Source: Eublepharis macularius (lineage: Eukaryota; Chordata; Lepidosauria; Squamata; Eublepharidae). Taken from it: DNA of 64,000 bases. Under the pieces are notes generated by a model. That model saw only the letters and a list, made by a program, of their open reading frames with translations, made no database searches and was not told where the DNA came from. Location: positions 93,217,001-93,281,000 of the forward strand of contig NC_072800.1 of the NCBI RefSeq assembly GCF_028583425.1. The letters are read 5' to 3'. The position numbers were made by a program, and so were the translations under genes. How positions within the stretch are numbered: position 1 is the stretch's first letter; the number at the start of each line of letters is the position of its first letter. Positions 12,137-24,100 of the stretch are shown piece after piece.

Positions 12137-12279
12137 GTGGGCGCAGCCCCCCCCCTCGCTGCCCTCCAAGGGGGGAGGCGGATGCATGGACGAGGAGGGG
12201 GCGCTCCGTGGTCATGGGCCGGGGCCGAAGACAGGAGGGCCCCGACACGGTCCGTGGATAGGTTTGGAGGGGGTCCGTG

Positions 12280-12545
12280 ATAGGGCTGGAAGGAAGGGAC
12301 ATCCAGGTCATCTAGTCCACCCCCTGCACAGTGCAGAAAATTCACAACTCCCCCCCCCCATACACACTCGCCCGGTGACCCTTGCTCCAGAAGATGGAAA
12401 AAACCCTCCAGGATCCCTGGCCAAACTGGCCTGGGGAAAATTGCTTCCTGACCCCAAGGTGGCATAGGAAGGGTCCACAAGAACTAAGCACCGATGCAAC
12501 CCTTCCTGCTCTCCCTCTCATGATCTGCCCAGGTTCACAGGGTGG
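12280..12545 (-). mobile_element. CR1 LINE, 3' end
   Basis: Read on the plus strand it shows GGCTGGAAGGAAGGGACATC, CAGGTCATCTAGTCC, CTGGCCTGGGGAAAATTGCTTCC and CCCTCTCATGATCTGCCCAGG, the reverse of a reptile CR1 3' region. Sister copies are at 28.5 and 48.8 kb. Confidence 0.75.
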
Positions 12546-12727
12546 GGGGGGGGGAAGTCTGATACCTACCTTTTAATAGAATTGGCTTCCCTTGTAATCC
12601 TATGTATTTTATTTGATGCATTTAAAAATTTTGTTCTGAGAAGGGGTCTCTAGGCTTTACAGATTGCTAAAGGGATCCAAGGCTCAAAAAAGGCCAAGAA
12701 CCCCTGCCCGACATGCTTCCGCTTCTA

Positions 12728-12805
12728 AGAGTGAAATCCTGAGCAGACTTACCCTAGTCTAAACCCATTGAAATCAATGGGCTTAGACTGGAGCAACTCT
12801 GGGAT
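12728..12805. mobile_element. short palindromic element (MITE-like)
   Basis: The centre CCCATTGAAATCAATGGGC is a perfect palindrome flanked by CTAGTCTAAA and TTAGACTGGAG. Same family as 9921-10005. Confidence 0.65.
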
Positions 12806-12809
12806 CCAC

Positions 12810-13985
12810 TGCACATTGCTTCCCACACCCCTGCGAAGTTCTCGTGCGCTTTTCAGGCACTGAGCTTTGAGACAATGCCATACAGCCATGTGGAAATCTG
12901 CCATGGAAGTGGCATGCAAAGACCTGCCTGCGGTTGCACTGAGCAGTTTCTCACGTGCAGGTGTCGGGATTCTGTCACGTTTGAAGTGGCCCTCTGCCCT
13001 CTTCTCCTACGGACAGATGCACTTACGTTGTTGTCTCTTGAGTCAGTGTGGAAAAAGAGTCCTCGGTAATGAGCTGGCACCATTGTGGAGTATGTATGAT
13101 TCTGCCGGTTAGTTGGATGGCACATATTAGGCTTTTTATTCTTCATTAATAAGGTTACAAAATTCAAGTGAGATCATCTGTGTAAAAATGACTCAACAGA
13201 GTCACACCTTCGAATAAATATTTTAAGCGCCGAGTATTACAGCCCCAAAGTGAGAAGTGCTGAGTGGGAGGCATAGCTGTTACATGTTTTAGCGGGCAGG
13301 AAAGTTTTTTCTGGGTTGCCTTCTTCAGGGCTGACCTTTCTCTCTTTAACAGTCGTGATGCATCAGGTGGACAGCTGACCCGCTACTAGCATGGCTGCCC
13401 TGTTCCTTCTCAGGCCCTGTGGCTTTTCATTCCCCCCTGTCTGATAAAGCTACTGGGGCTTGGATTTCCCCCCCGCAAGAGATGAGGGAGGAGAAGGATT
13501 AAGGACACCCCCAGGAGATGCCCAGAGTGAGTGATAAGATTTCCACAGCACTGGTACTAGTGAAGGTGAGGTACCATATAAAACAGCTGTTCTTAAGCCA
13601 GGTTCTGCCTATCCATCTAACCATTTTTTATCCTGACCTTCCTCCAAGCAGCTGGGGGAGGCATACATGGTTCCCCCCACCCTTGTCCTCACAACAGCCC
13701 CATGAGAGAACTTCTGGGAGGGATGGCCAATTTGAAGCACAGGTGCACTTATCTGCACTGTGTGGGGCGTGTTGCAAACCTGGTTTCATCTCTCTTGATG
13801 CTCCAGCTTTTCATAGAGGAGGAAATAGAAGGGCAGGGCAACAGTGTCACCTTGTGGGAGGGGAATATAAGAAAATACAGATGGCTAGCTGATTCACAGT
13901 CATTCTTTGAAAGTGTAATCTCGCTTGCATCTGACGAGGAGCTCCCGAGAGTATATGCCGCAATTAATCTATCTGTCTTCAAGGT
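12810..13985. other. intergenic, nothing recognised
   Basis: No convincing coding or RNA gene. The open frames are short and lack splice context or a recognisable product. Confidence 0.5.
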
Positions 13986-13989
13986 GTTA

Positions 13990-14262
13990 CGAGATCCAGA
14001 GGAGTTAGCTGTGTTAGTCTGTAGTCGCAAAATAGTAAAGAGTCCAGTAGCACCTTTAAAACTAACCAACTTTATTGTACTGACAATGCATCTGACGAAG
14101 AGAGCTGTGTTTCTCGAAAGCTGACAATGCATCTGATGAAGAGAGATGTGGTTCTCGAAAGCTAACAATGCATCTGACGAAGAGGGCTGTGGTTGTCGAA
14201 AACTTATGCTACAATAAAGCTGGTTAGTCTTTAAGGTGCTACTGGACTCTTTACTAAGGTGT
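13990..14262 (+). mobile_element. Penelope-like repeat with three tandem ribozyme-like units
   Basis: The left end GATCCAGAGGAGTTAGCTGT...GTTAGTCTGTAGTCGCAAAA is the inverse of the family's 3' end; the right end reads GCTGGTTAGTCTTTAAGGTG and CTACTGGACTCTTTAC. Between them are three direct copies of a 41-bp unit. I infer a Penelope-like retroelement from the tandem/inverted end structure and the hammerhead-like core; no reverse-transcriptase frame is present. Confidence 0.6.
14085..14210 (+). ncRNA. three tandem hammerhead-like cores
   Basis: CTGANGA occurs at 14092, 14133 and 14174 and the matching GAAA at 14116, 14157 and 14198, an exact 41-bp period. Between them each unit can form a stem II of the type GAGA/UCUC around CTGTGGT. 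One extra A separates the CTGANGA box from stem II. The third unit has GCTT-like stem III sequence (ACTTATGC). Confidence 0.4.
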
Positions 14263-14264
14263 TA

Positions 14265-15183
14265 CAAGGCACTTTGTCAGGTCTTGCCAGGTATTTTCCC
14301 CAAGCACTTCACTGCATCATTCAGGTGTATGAATTAATGTTACTTTACTAAAGAAGAATACCAGTATCAAGGTGGTCAGACAGGATCATTGGCTGAAGTG
14401 ACTCAAGGTAGCAAAGCAAGGTTAATTATAGGACAAAGTCCACGCCCCCCAGTAGGAAAGACAGTCCATTAGGATTTTGGCGCACTGAGCCAGGGAAAAA
14501 GGGGAGGAAGGAAAGGATGAGCTCTGCTCAGTCTCTTAGGAGTTTGGTGCAGTCTTTGCTGGAACTTCAAGGCCACATTCTCAGGCCGGCCAGGAAATTA
14601 TAACCAAAACACCTGCAAGATGAGCAGCTAGCAACCATTCAGCAAAACAGGTTCCCTCTGCACGTTCTCAGAGGTACACTACACACTACAGCAAGAAATT
14701 TATAACCCATGACAGATATGTTGGAGAGGTATCTGACACACTTTATGATTTAACTCTACTTGGATGTTTTGTTTCCAACCCAGATCCTTTTTCGGGGTCA
14801 GGAGACAAATGTTACCAAGATCTATTTTATAACAAAGCGCCTGGGTTTTCTTATACAGGGGCCAGTTGTTTAGTTAGCAGCTTGGGTGCACACCTGGAAA
14901 TGCCAAAAAGGAAGATAGTCAGCAACAAGCAATATCTTGGATCCCTAACGGCGCCAAGATTAATATTTTTGCGGGGGCCCTCAGGGGCTTGCAAGCAGCA
15001 CTTGCGCCATCAACAGCTGTGACATTTGCATTCTAGACTCAAGATTCCATACTGAACTGCCCATATAGTAGGAGCCCCAGGTTTTGTTCTGTTATTATTT
15101 GTTGGTATGTACACCTTGTCTTGAGCCCAGGTCTTATGTTTCTATGTGCTTCTGTGTGCTTCCCCCCCCCCCCCCCAGGATCC
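14265..15183. other. intergenic / probable TUBZ 5' region, nothing recognised
   Basis: No repeat family or upstream exon can be identified. TUBZ transcription must begin somewhere between the SETD2 CpG island and 15184; a pyrimidine/C-rich run directly precedes the ATG exon and ends in a possible acceptor (CCCCCCAG at about 15171-15178), so an upstream non-coding exon is possible. Confidence 0.45.
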
Positions 15184-15281
15184 ATGTCTGCAGTTTGGCT
15201 ACAGGTTGGACAATGCGGCAACCAGATTGGACAGGAATGGTGGCAAGTTGTTACCAGTGCCAGAAACAGAGAAGCCAACAT
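15184..15281 (+). CDS. TUBZ: TUBZ exon 1
   Basis: Starts [20 protein letters not shown] and ends after REAN with two bases before donor GTAAGG. The ATG is chosen because GQCGNQ sits 10-15 residues from the start in every tubulin. Confidence 0.85.
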
Positions 15282-18200
15282 GTAAGGCTCTGCCTCCCTA
15301 CCCTCATCTTCCTCATTCACCTCTGTGGATTGAAGTCCAGGAAATCTTGCCCCTGACTGAGTCCCTGGGGTAGCCACACTTTGAATACTGTGTATAGTTC
15401 TGGTCCCGCACCTCAAAAAGGGATATTTAAAAGCTGGGGCAGTGCAGAAAGGTCTGAACAAAATAATCATGGAATTAGAGCCCCTGCCCTATAAGGCAAG
15501 GCTAAAGCACCTGGGGCTTTTTAGGGAAAAGGCAACTGAGGGCCAAACTACAAGTGACGCCTGACACAGGTTGGACACTTGTCAGCTTCCCTCAAGTTTT
15601 GGCGGGAAATGTAGGCAGCTTGGCGGAATGTTGGACACGTGACAGTTGAAAAGTCCATTGGACAGCAGTCGGAGAGCCAAGCTGCAAGACCAGGATGCCT
15701 ACATTTCCCATCAAAACTTGAGGGAAGCTGACAAGTGTCCAACCTGTGTCATTCGTCACTTGTGGCTTGGCCCTGAGGGTTGGCGAGACAAGGGCACAGA
15801 AAATGAACACAGAAAGACTTTTCTACCTTTTCCATAATCCTGGAACGCTTCGTCCTATGAAAGTGGCAGTAGATTTAAGAGACAAAAGCAACTGCTTCAC
15901 AAAATGGCTAGTTGACTTGTGGAACTTACTGCTAAAAGATGTGGCGATGGCCACTGGCTAAGATGGATTTAAACGGGGTTGGACGGGTTTATGGAAGTCT
16001 GTTGCGGGCTATTAGCCTTGGGAGCTGGATGGGACCTCCATCAGTTCGGAAGCAGAATGCTTTTGATTCTTCGAGGCTGGAGTCTGCCAGGAGGGGAGGG
16101 CTGTCACCGTGGCACCTGACTGGCCACTGTTGGAAACATAGGAATAGACAAGATACCCTGCCGGTCTGAAGCATCAGGGCTATTCTTATTTTGTCAGATG
16201 CTGCAAAATAGCATGACCTCCTTTGTAGAGCTGGAAAAACTGCAGAGAGCCACCAAAATGATCAACGGGATGCTGCATCTTTCCTATGGTGAAAGATTAA
16301 AGAGTCGGTGACTTTTCAGTTTAGAGAAAAGTCTAAACAGCAGGGGGCATGATAAAGGTTAATAAGATGATGCATGGGGTTGAGAAAGGGGGTAAAGACA
16401 GGAGGCAAAGCTCCCTCGTACTCTAGGCAGAAGGTCCTTCCCCCCCCAAAATATGGTAGCTGTAAAGGGACATGTGGCCCAGCAGGTGAGGACCTGAGTC
16501 CCACCCAAGGGATCCAATCTATGAGGTGAAGACCCGCGCAGCCACACATTTTCTCCATCCATCACCTTCCTTTCCTTCCCCCAGTTAATCATTTTCTCCA
16601 CCTTTCTCTTTTTCTAACAATTGGGGTGATGGATATGCAGGGGAGAGATGAGTGCTTGCTGGTGGGGTTTGGATTTGGGAGTTCTTGTGCTGTTGTCCAC
16701 TCCAGCATCTCAAAAAGTAATCCTGATTGCTGTTCCATTGGTCAAACAAATGGTCCTCAAACAAAATCCATGTCCACTAACATCTTGGAGACCAACAAAA
16801 TTATCTAGGGTGTAAGCTTTTGTGAGTTAACCGTATGAACGTACACAGATGGGGAGAGGGAGGGCATGAAGGGGCTCTTGTGGCCCTTTCTTACATGCCC
16901 AGGGTCAATCCAGAGCACCGCTTCGAGGTCGGGAAGGAATTTTCCTCCAGGCCAGATTGGCTGGGGATCCTGGAGGTTTCGTGCCTTCCTCTGGGCATAG
17001 AGTCCAGTAGCATCTCCAAGACCCACAAAATTTTCCCACTTTTGTAAGTCGAAGCTTCCTCCATCGTCTGATGAAGGAAGCATTTGATTTACGAAAGCTG
17101 GATAATTTTGTTGGTCTCGGAGATGCTGCCGGACTCAGATTTTGTCCTGCTGCTATAGATTAATATAGCCCACCTAAAGTTATAATCTGCCGTGTTTCTT
17201 AAGAGAGGGGGAAATCTTTCTCTCTTTTGAAGCCATATATTTTGGCAGCCGGAATGGTGTGTGTGTGTGCGCTTCCCTCCAGCAAGATGGGGGCAGAGCA
17301 GCAAACGCTGCTAATCAAAACCTTTCCTTGCAGGCTTCAGATCGGAGGCAAACCTGCCCCCCCCCCCAAACAGAGTGTCTCAGAAGTTGAGCCAAGAGAA
17401 ACAAATATAAAACTCTGGATCTGATTTCAAATAAAAAATGGAAGGGAAGGAAAAAATGTAATTACGCATCCCTTTGGATGGAAATACCCCTGGAGCCACC
17501 CTGAGGAGCCCTCGGCTTATGCAAACCGGCGGCTATGCAGGGCTGCTGAGCCATCTGACCCAGTCTTCTGCAGGCTGTTACATTTTTATAAAAGGCCCCT
17601 CGCTATTTAATTTAATTTATTTATGTTAAGAGAAAATCCATCAGGATTAGAAACAGGCAGCGTATTTGATGTTTAGCACCGCAAGATTTCTCTGAAGTAG
17701 ACCCCCATCCTGACACTCTCCAGCGCTGCTCCCAGAAATCGAAATCGTGCCTGAGCCTCAAAAGAGTGTACTGGTTGCCAGGTAGCTTCCAGACACAGCT
17801 TAGAGCGCTGGTGTTGACTTTCAAAGCTCTTGATGTCTTGCACCTGGGGTTGCTCAAAGGCGCGAGCAGCAGTTTACAGTAAGCAATCTGCCTAGCACAC
17901 TTTCTTGCTTTCAAGGGAAGGCTGAAGTTTCCCGAGCTGACTTGACATGCACCACTCTCTCCTCCAGGTACCCATTCTGCTCCCTCGATGGCAAGCTGAG
18001 CGCCGTCTGTGTCGACAGCGAGCCGAAGGTGGTGAAGCGGCTCCAGAAGCGAGTCAAGAGCGGGTAGGAGACATCAGGGACCTCACCCCGAGCTCTGGTG
18101 CAGATGGAAGGGCGTGGGAATGCCTCTGTTCTCTGAAGCACTCTTTCTGGAGTGTCTTTTGCAAGGGTCTTCGTATTTTGCCACACAGAAATTGAGGCTG

Positions 18201-21082
18201 ATAAGAAAGAAAGGGGAAGTCTACCCCTCTAGAGACAACCTCTCCACATGGAGAGGGACAGTGAGCAAGAGCGTCTACACTCCCTCCCTGTGATCGAGGA
18301 TGTTGCGTCCTCGATCACAGGGAGGGAGATGTTGCACAGCAGTCAAGCTCTGTTTCCATTATACTGAATGTACATACATTTTTAAGGTAAAGGTAGTCCC
18401 CTGTGCAAGCACCGAGTCATTATGGACCCATGAGGGGACGTTGCATCACGGCGTTTTCTTGGCAGACTTTTTACGGGGTGGTTTGCCATTGCCTTCCCCA
18501 GTCATCTACACTTTACCCCCAGGAAACTGGGTACTCATTTTACCGACCTCGGAAGGATGGAAGGTTGAGTCACCCTTGAGCCAGCTACCTGAACTTGGCT
18601 TCCGCCGGGATCAAACTCAGGTTGTGAGCAGAGCTTGGACTGCAGTACTGCCGCTTACCACTCTGTGCCACTCTGGGTTCTTTTTTAAACTTTTAAAGGA
18701 AGAGCCAAATGTGTGTTCGCTTTAGAAAGGAAACTGGGAACCTGTGCCTAGCGTCCCGATTACAGACTCGCACAGGAAGCAGGCAGGGGGAAACTTCCCA
18801 AGTTGTCAGAGCAGATCACGCTTCCAAGGTTGAGGCCCAGGTTAGACAACACTCACAGCTTTGAGTCCAAAGGGGAGTATTCCCGACCCAAGTCCACAAT
18901 TAACAGGCCGAGGTCAGAGATGAGGGAATCGGTTCCAAACACAGCAGCAAGGTCAGTGGTGAGCGGACGCGTTGCTTCCACACAGCCACGCCCTCCTCTG
19001 CTGCTTTGAAGCCTCAGGCTGCTCAGCCCCTTGTGCTGCGCCCTGCACCTGCCCGCTGTCTCAGTCCTGCTCCTGCAAACCCTCATCAGCACTGTTGATG
19101 CTGGGCCGGTGCTGTGCTGCTAGCCTGGCACTGCGCCTTCTGGCTTGGAGGGCTCTCCTCGCCCTCCTCTGACGGGGCTCCCGAGGCTCTGGTGATGAGG
19201 GGGGGAGAGCTGGCCGGTGCCTGGCTCTCTCTTGCCGGCCCAGGGCGGGGACGCTGAGGGGCCGATGTGCTGGGACCTGGCTGTGGATCCATGTCTGATC
19301 CTTCAGGGCCTGCCTCCTCCTGCAGTGCCTCTGCCACTGGCCGTGGATCTGGGTCAGGTTCGCCAGCTGCCTCTCCCTCAGAAGAGCCCTCTGAGCCTCT
19401 CTGCTCTGCTGGGCTGGTCCACGACGCCTAGATAAAGGTGAGGCTTAGATCACTTGTTCATCTGTGCACGTGCTGGACATAACATGGGAATTACTCCACA
19501 CACGTATAAAGAAAAATCAAGGGGCACAGGGCACACAGATTTTACATGCGCTCACCGTTACTTGCCAACAGGGTTCATGTGTGTTCTGTACAGAAACACA
19601 AGAGGATTGTTTCTGAGTAAGGTCTGTAGAGTTTAAGAACCTGGAATTAGTGTGTAGCCATTAATTGGATGGGAGACCTCCCAACGAAGGCCAGGGTTGC
19701 AGAGGCAGGCAATGGCAAACCACCTCTGCGAGTCTCTTGCCATGAAAACCCCAGCAGGGGTCGCCGTAAGTCAGCTATGACTTCAGGGCACTCTCCATCA
19801 CCATGAACATTTGAAGCAGCCGTATGAGTCAGTCAGAGCATTGGTCGTTCTAGGTGAGCCATGTCTACCATGGTTCCTGACTAGTGGCTCTCTGAGATTT
19901 AAGGCTGAGAAACGTCTTCCCCAGTGTTGGCTGTTTGAGGTCCTTTAGTTGAAGTTTGAACTTGGATCTTCTTCCAGTGTGCGTGTGTGTGGGGGGGTGA
20001 TGTCTCTACATGGGCACCTCCCTGGTTTACCTTTCCAAACCACCACAGTGGGAAGAGGTGCCCAGAACAGAGGATGGCCCAGGGTCCCTGCAGCTGAAAA
20101 CTCCAGTTTGGGGGGGGGCAGGTAAGGCTCCAAAAGGCTGCAGGTAATCAGCCCTTGCCCCAGTTGGCTCCTGGAGGCACATCTGAGCCTTTGGAACGAT
20201 CTGTGGAGTCCTTTATAGGGTGAATGGTATTATCCTTAAGGTAGGGTGCATCATGAGTAGGGCTGGCCTTGACCCTTTAGGATTTGGTATATGAGGCATA
20301 GATCCAGAGGAGTTTACTGTGTTAGTCTGTAGTCGCAAAATAGTAAAGAGTCCAGTAGCACCTTTAAGACTAACCAACTTTATTGTAGCATAAGCTTTCA
20401 AGAACCACAGCTGTCTTCATCAGATGTATCTGATGATTCCTCCGACAAAGAGAGCTGTGGTTCTCAAAAGTGCAAGCTAGAATAAAGTTGGTTAGTCTTA
20501 AAGGTAGTACTGGACTCTTTAGTATATAAGGCAGACTCCAGTATCCTAAAATTCACAGCCCACCCACTCCCCCAACCATGTCAAGTTTCTGGTACTTATG
20601 ACTACATAAAAATAATCTCGGAGACCTGGAGATCAGAATCCAGAGGAGAATCTGAGTGTGATATCCATCAGTGAAGGATTGGCATTTCAGGGCCAGGTAC
20701 AGCTCTTTACGATTAGCAAGAAGCTCAGTAAATCATTTAACAATAAGCAACTATTTGCAAAACTGTTTCATGAGTAAGCAAGGCTTTTTTTACTTGCGTT
20801 TCTTGCTGCAGAATCGCTCTCTCTCAGCGTAGCCTCTGACCCCTGAATTAATCGCGTCGCATTTCTCTCTCCCCTTCCGCCCCAAAGATCGTTCAGAGAG
20901 TCCAATCTCATTGTGGGGAAGCAAGGAAGAGGCAACAACTGGGCCTACGGTAAGAGTTCTCAGCAAGCAGGGCCATCCAGCTCCCCAGCTGCATTGTGGG
21001 GATAAGAAGAACACTAGCTTGTTCACCGCTCTGGCTGAGGCACTCATCTGTCTAGAAGAGCGGTATATAAGTGCAGTGATAG

Positions 21083-21114
<32 letters not shown>

Positions 21115-24100
21115 TCTGCATTGGTTGCCATTGCAGGCTGAGACCCTGCATTGATCCGCGGCAAAGATCTGCTGGTTCTGCACTTTGGTGGTAGCCACAG
21201 TTTAGTAAAACGAAAAAGGGAGAACAGGCAGATGGGTGGGTGTTCAGTTGGTCCCATTTTGCGCCTGTTTAGTTTGTCAGGTGTTCCTTCAGAAAAGCTG
21301 CGTTGAATGTTGCGGGCCTTCTGTGTGGAGTCGTCACGCTGAGGTCTAGGAAAGGGGGTGAGTTTGTCAGTTCCATGCGCTTGGCACTTTATCTTGTCAT
21401 GATTTGGGGTAGTGTATAAAAACAATAATGGTTAAACTTGTGTATTTTATCAAATATTTAATCCCCCCCCCCAATAGGCTATAGTGGAATGTACCTTTAC
21501 TTGGCTGGCTAGCCTGATCTTGTCAGATCTCGGGAACTAAGAAGGGTCGGCCTTGGTTTTTTGGGTTTTTTTTTAACCGAGGATCAGCCTTGGTTAGTCC
21601 TTGGATGGGAGACCACCAAGGAAAACCAGGGCCATTATACAGAGGCAGGCAGTGGCAAGCCACCTCTGTTAGCCTCTTGCTTTGAAAGCCCCAGCCGGGG
21701 TCGCCATACGTCAGCTGTAACTTGACAGCACTTTCAGGCACATAGTGGAATAGTTTCAGGTAGGCAGACATGTTGGTCTGCAGAAGACCAGCAGGATTTG
21801 AGTACAGTGGCACTTTGAGGCCAACAAGATAAGCTTTCAAGAGTCAGAGCTCCCTTCTTCAGGTACCTGTATCTGAAGAAGGGAGCTTTAACTCTCAAAA
21901 GCTTATACCCTGAAAAACATAATGGAATGGATTGTATAGTGGAATTTGGGGGAGGGCTGTGGCGTAGTGGCAGAGCACCTGCTTGGCATTTAGCAAGTCC
22001 CAGGTTCAATCGCTGGCATATCCAGGTAAAAGAATCAGGTGGTAGGTGACGTGAAAGACTTCTGCCTGCGACCTTGGAGAGCTGCTGCCTGCCTGAGCAG
22101 TTGATACTGACCTTGATGGATGAAGAGTCTGATACAGTATAAGGCAGCTTCATGCGTTCAGTGTGACAAATGCATGGATACACGCACGCATGATTGGCGC
22201 AGGTTCAACTTTCTGTTAGTTTTCAAATTTGCAGCTGCCATACCCCGCTGCACCTTCATTGAATGCCCAAACTGTTGATCATTTTGTTATTTTTGCTCTG
22301 TGAATGTCCTAGCTATTGATTATATTGCATTCACTTGCAGTATGTAATCCGCCTTGGATCTTAGTGAGAAAGGCGGACTATAAATCAACAACAACAACAG
22401 TGAAGGACTAAGAAGCTCCTTGCCCTGACCTGGAGAGCCCAGGTGAGCCTGATCTGGTTAGAGCTCAGAAGCTAAGCAGGGTCGGCCTTGGTTAGTCATT
22501 GGATGGGAGACCTCCAGTGAAGACCAGGATTGCAGAGGCAGACAACGGCAAACCACCTCTGTTAGTGCCTTGCCGTGGAAACCCCGCCAGGGGTCGCCAT
22601 AAGTCAGCTGTGACTTGAGGGCACCACGCACACACACACAAAGCTCCTTAGGACCAGAAAGCATTTGATCCCAACTCTCTGCTGGAGCAGATTCTGCAAC
22701 TCCATTCTGCGTTGTGTGAAACGGAAGACGTACTCGTTCACGGGTTGCACTGTGCGAAGGCCGGAGGCATCTGCTGTCCTCATCGTCGGGCTGTGTCTGG
22801 TTTGCGCTTTTGCAGGGTATCACGGCGTCCGTTCAGAGCAGGAGCGGAGCTTGTTCCACAGAACTATGGAGAGCCTGAGGAAGGAGGTGGAGTGCAAGGA
22901 CTGCTATAGTGGGACAGTCCTATTCCACAGCCTCAGTGGAGGGACAGGAGCTGGTGAGTAATGCCAACAAGGCAGCAGGCCACACACGTGCACAAACACG
23001 CGCGCACGCATGCCTTTTCAGCCGGATGGTTCCTCTGCCATCAGGATCTGAGCAGTTGTCCTTGGTGTAGATTGATACACAACCTGAGGCCGTAATCACG
23101 CTTCCAGATATCGGGCTGTACATTGTTGTTGTTGTTGTTATTTATTGCATTTCTAGACCGCCCTTCCCGTCAGACGGGCTCAGGGCAGTGTAACAGCATA
23201 CAATTTGTAACATGCAGTTTAAAAACAATAAAAACATTATAAATAAACATTAAAACACTATTCCATGTACAATAACATTTCTCAATTGGTAGATATAAAT
23301 ATTAAAATACAGTATTTTACAGCCACCAAAAACATCTAAGCTTTGCTTTTTTTCCCGATTTCCTGCTAGATTAATAGGTCCCAAGCGCATTTCCCATGTC
23401 CCTTTAAGACATTTCCCCATATGCTCCTATCCCTGTTGATTCTGTTTTCAGCTCACCCAAAGCACCCTTTGACACCAAAGTGGGAGGAGTTCTGAACACA
23501 CTGGGATTTGAATAAGATGTGATTTAACATGGATAAGTGCCAGGTTCTCCACCCGGTAACAAAAACGCACGCATAGTGGATGAGGGATACACTTCTCGGT
23601 GGCAGTGTGTGTGAATGTGATCTTGGGATACAGGTGAGCGGTCAGTGTAATGCTGGCGTGTATCAACAAAGGCATAATACCCAAATCACAGGATGTCATT
23701 GTCCCACTATATACCGTGTTGCTCAGGCCCTACTTGGGAGTCCCACTATATACCGTGTTGCTCAGGCCCTACTTGGGAGTGTTGTGTGCAGTTTTGTAGG
23801 CCTCACTTCAAAAAGGATGTGGACACATTGGAACGGGTGCAGAGGAGAGCAACCAGGATGATCAGGGGCCTGGAGACGGAGAGACTGAGGGACCTGGGAA
23901 TGTTCAGTTTGGAGAACTGGAGGTTGAGGGGAGACACGATTGCTCTCTTCGAGTATTTAAAAGGCCGTTACTTAGAAGAGGGGAAGCAATGGGTTTAAAC
24001 TACAGGAGGGCAGGTACCAGCTGGACATTAGGAAGAACTTCTTCATGTTAAGAACTGGCTGCGTAGGGATATGGTGGGTTCCCCCACATTGGCAGCCTTC

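Noticed and set aside
10576..12480. Several 130-354 codon open frames rich in Pro, Arg, Gly and Ala on both strands
   Set aside because: They lie in the CpG island, where GC bias removes stop codons; only the 12-codon SETD2 exon is supported by homology and a donor site.
21953..22040. Possible functional tRNA gene
   Set aside because: The tRNA-like head is followed by the SINE body and tail, has mismatches in its arms, and matches a dispersed family.
23693..23998. Plus-strand frame with [14 protein letters not shown] as a host gene
   Set aside because: This is the conserved end of CR1 ORF2, broken on both sides.
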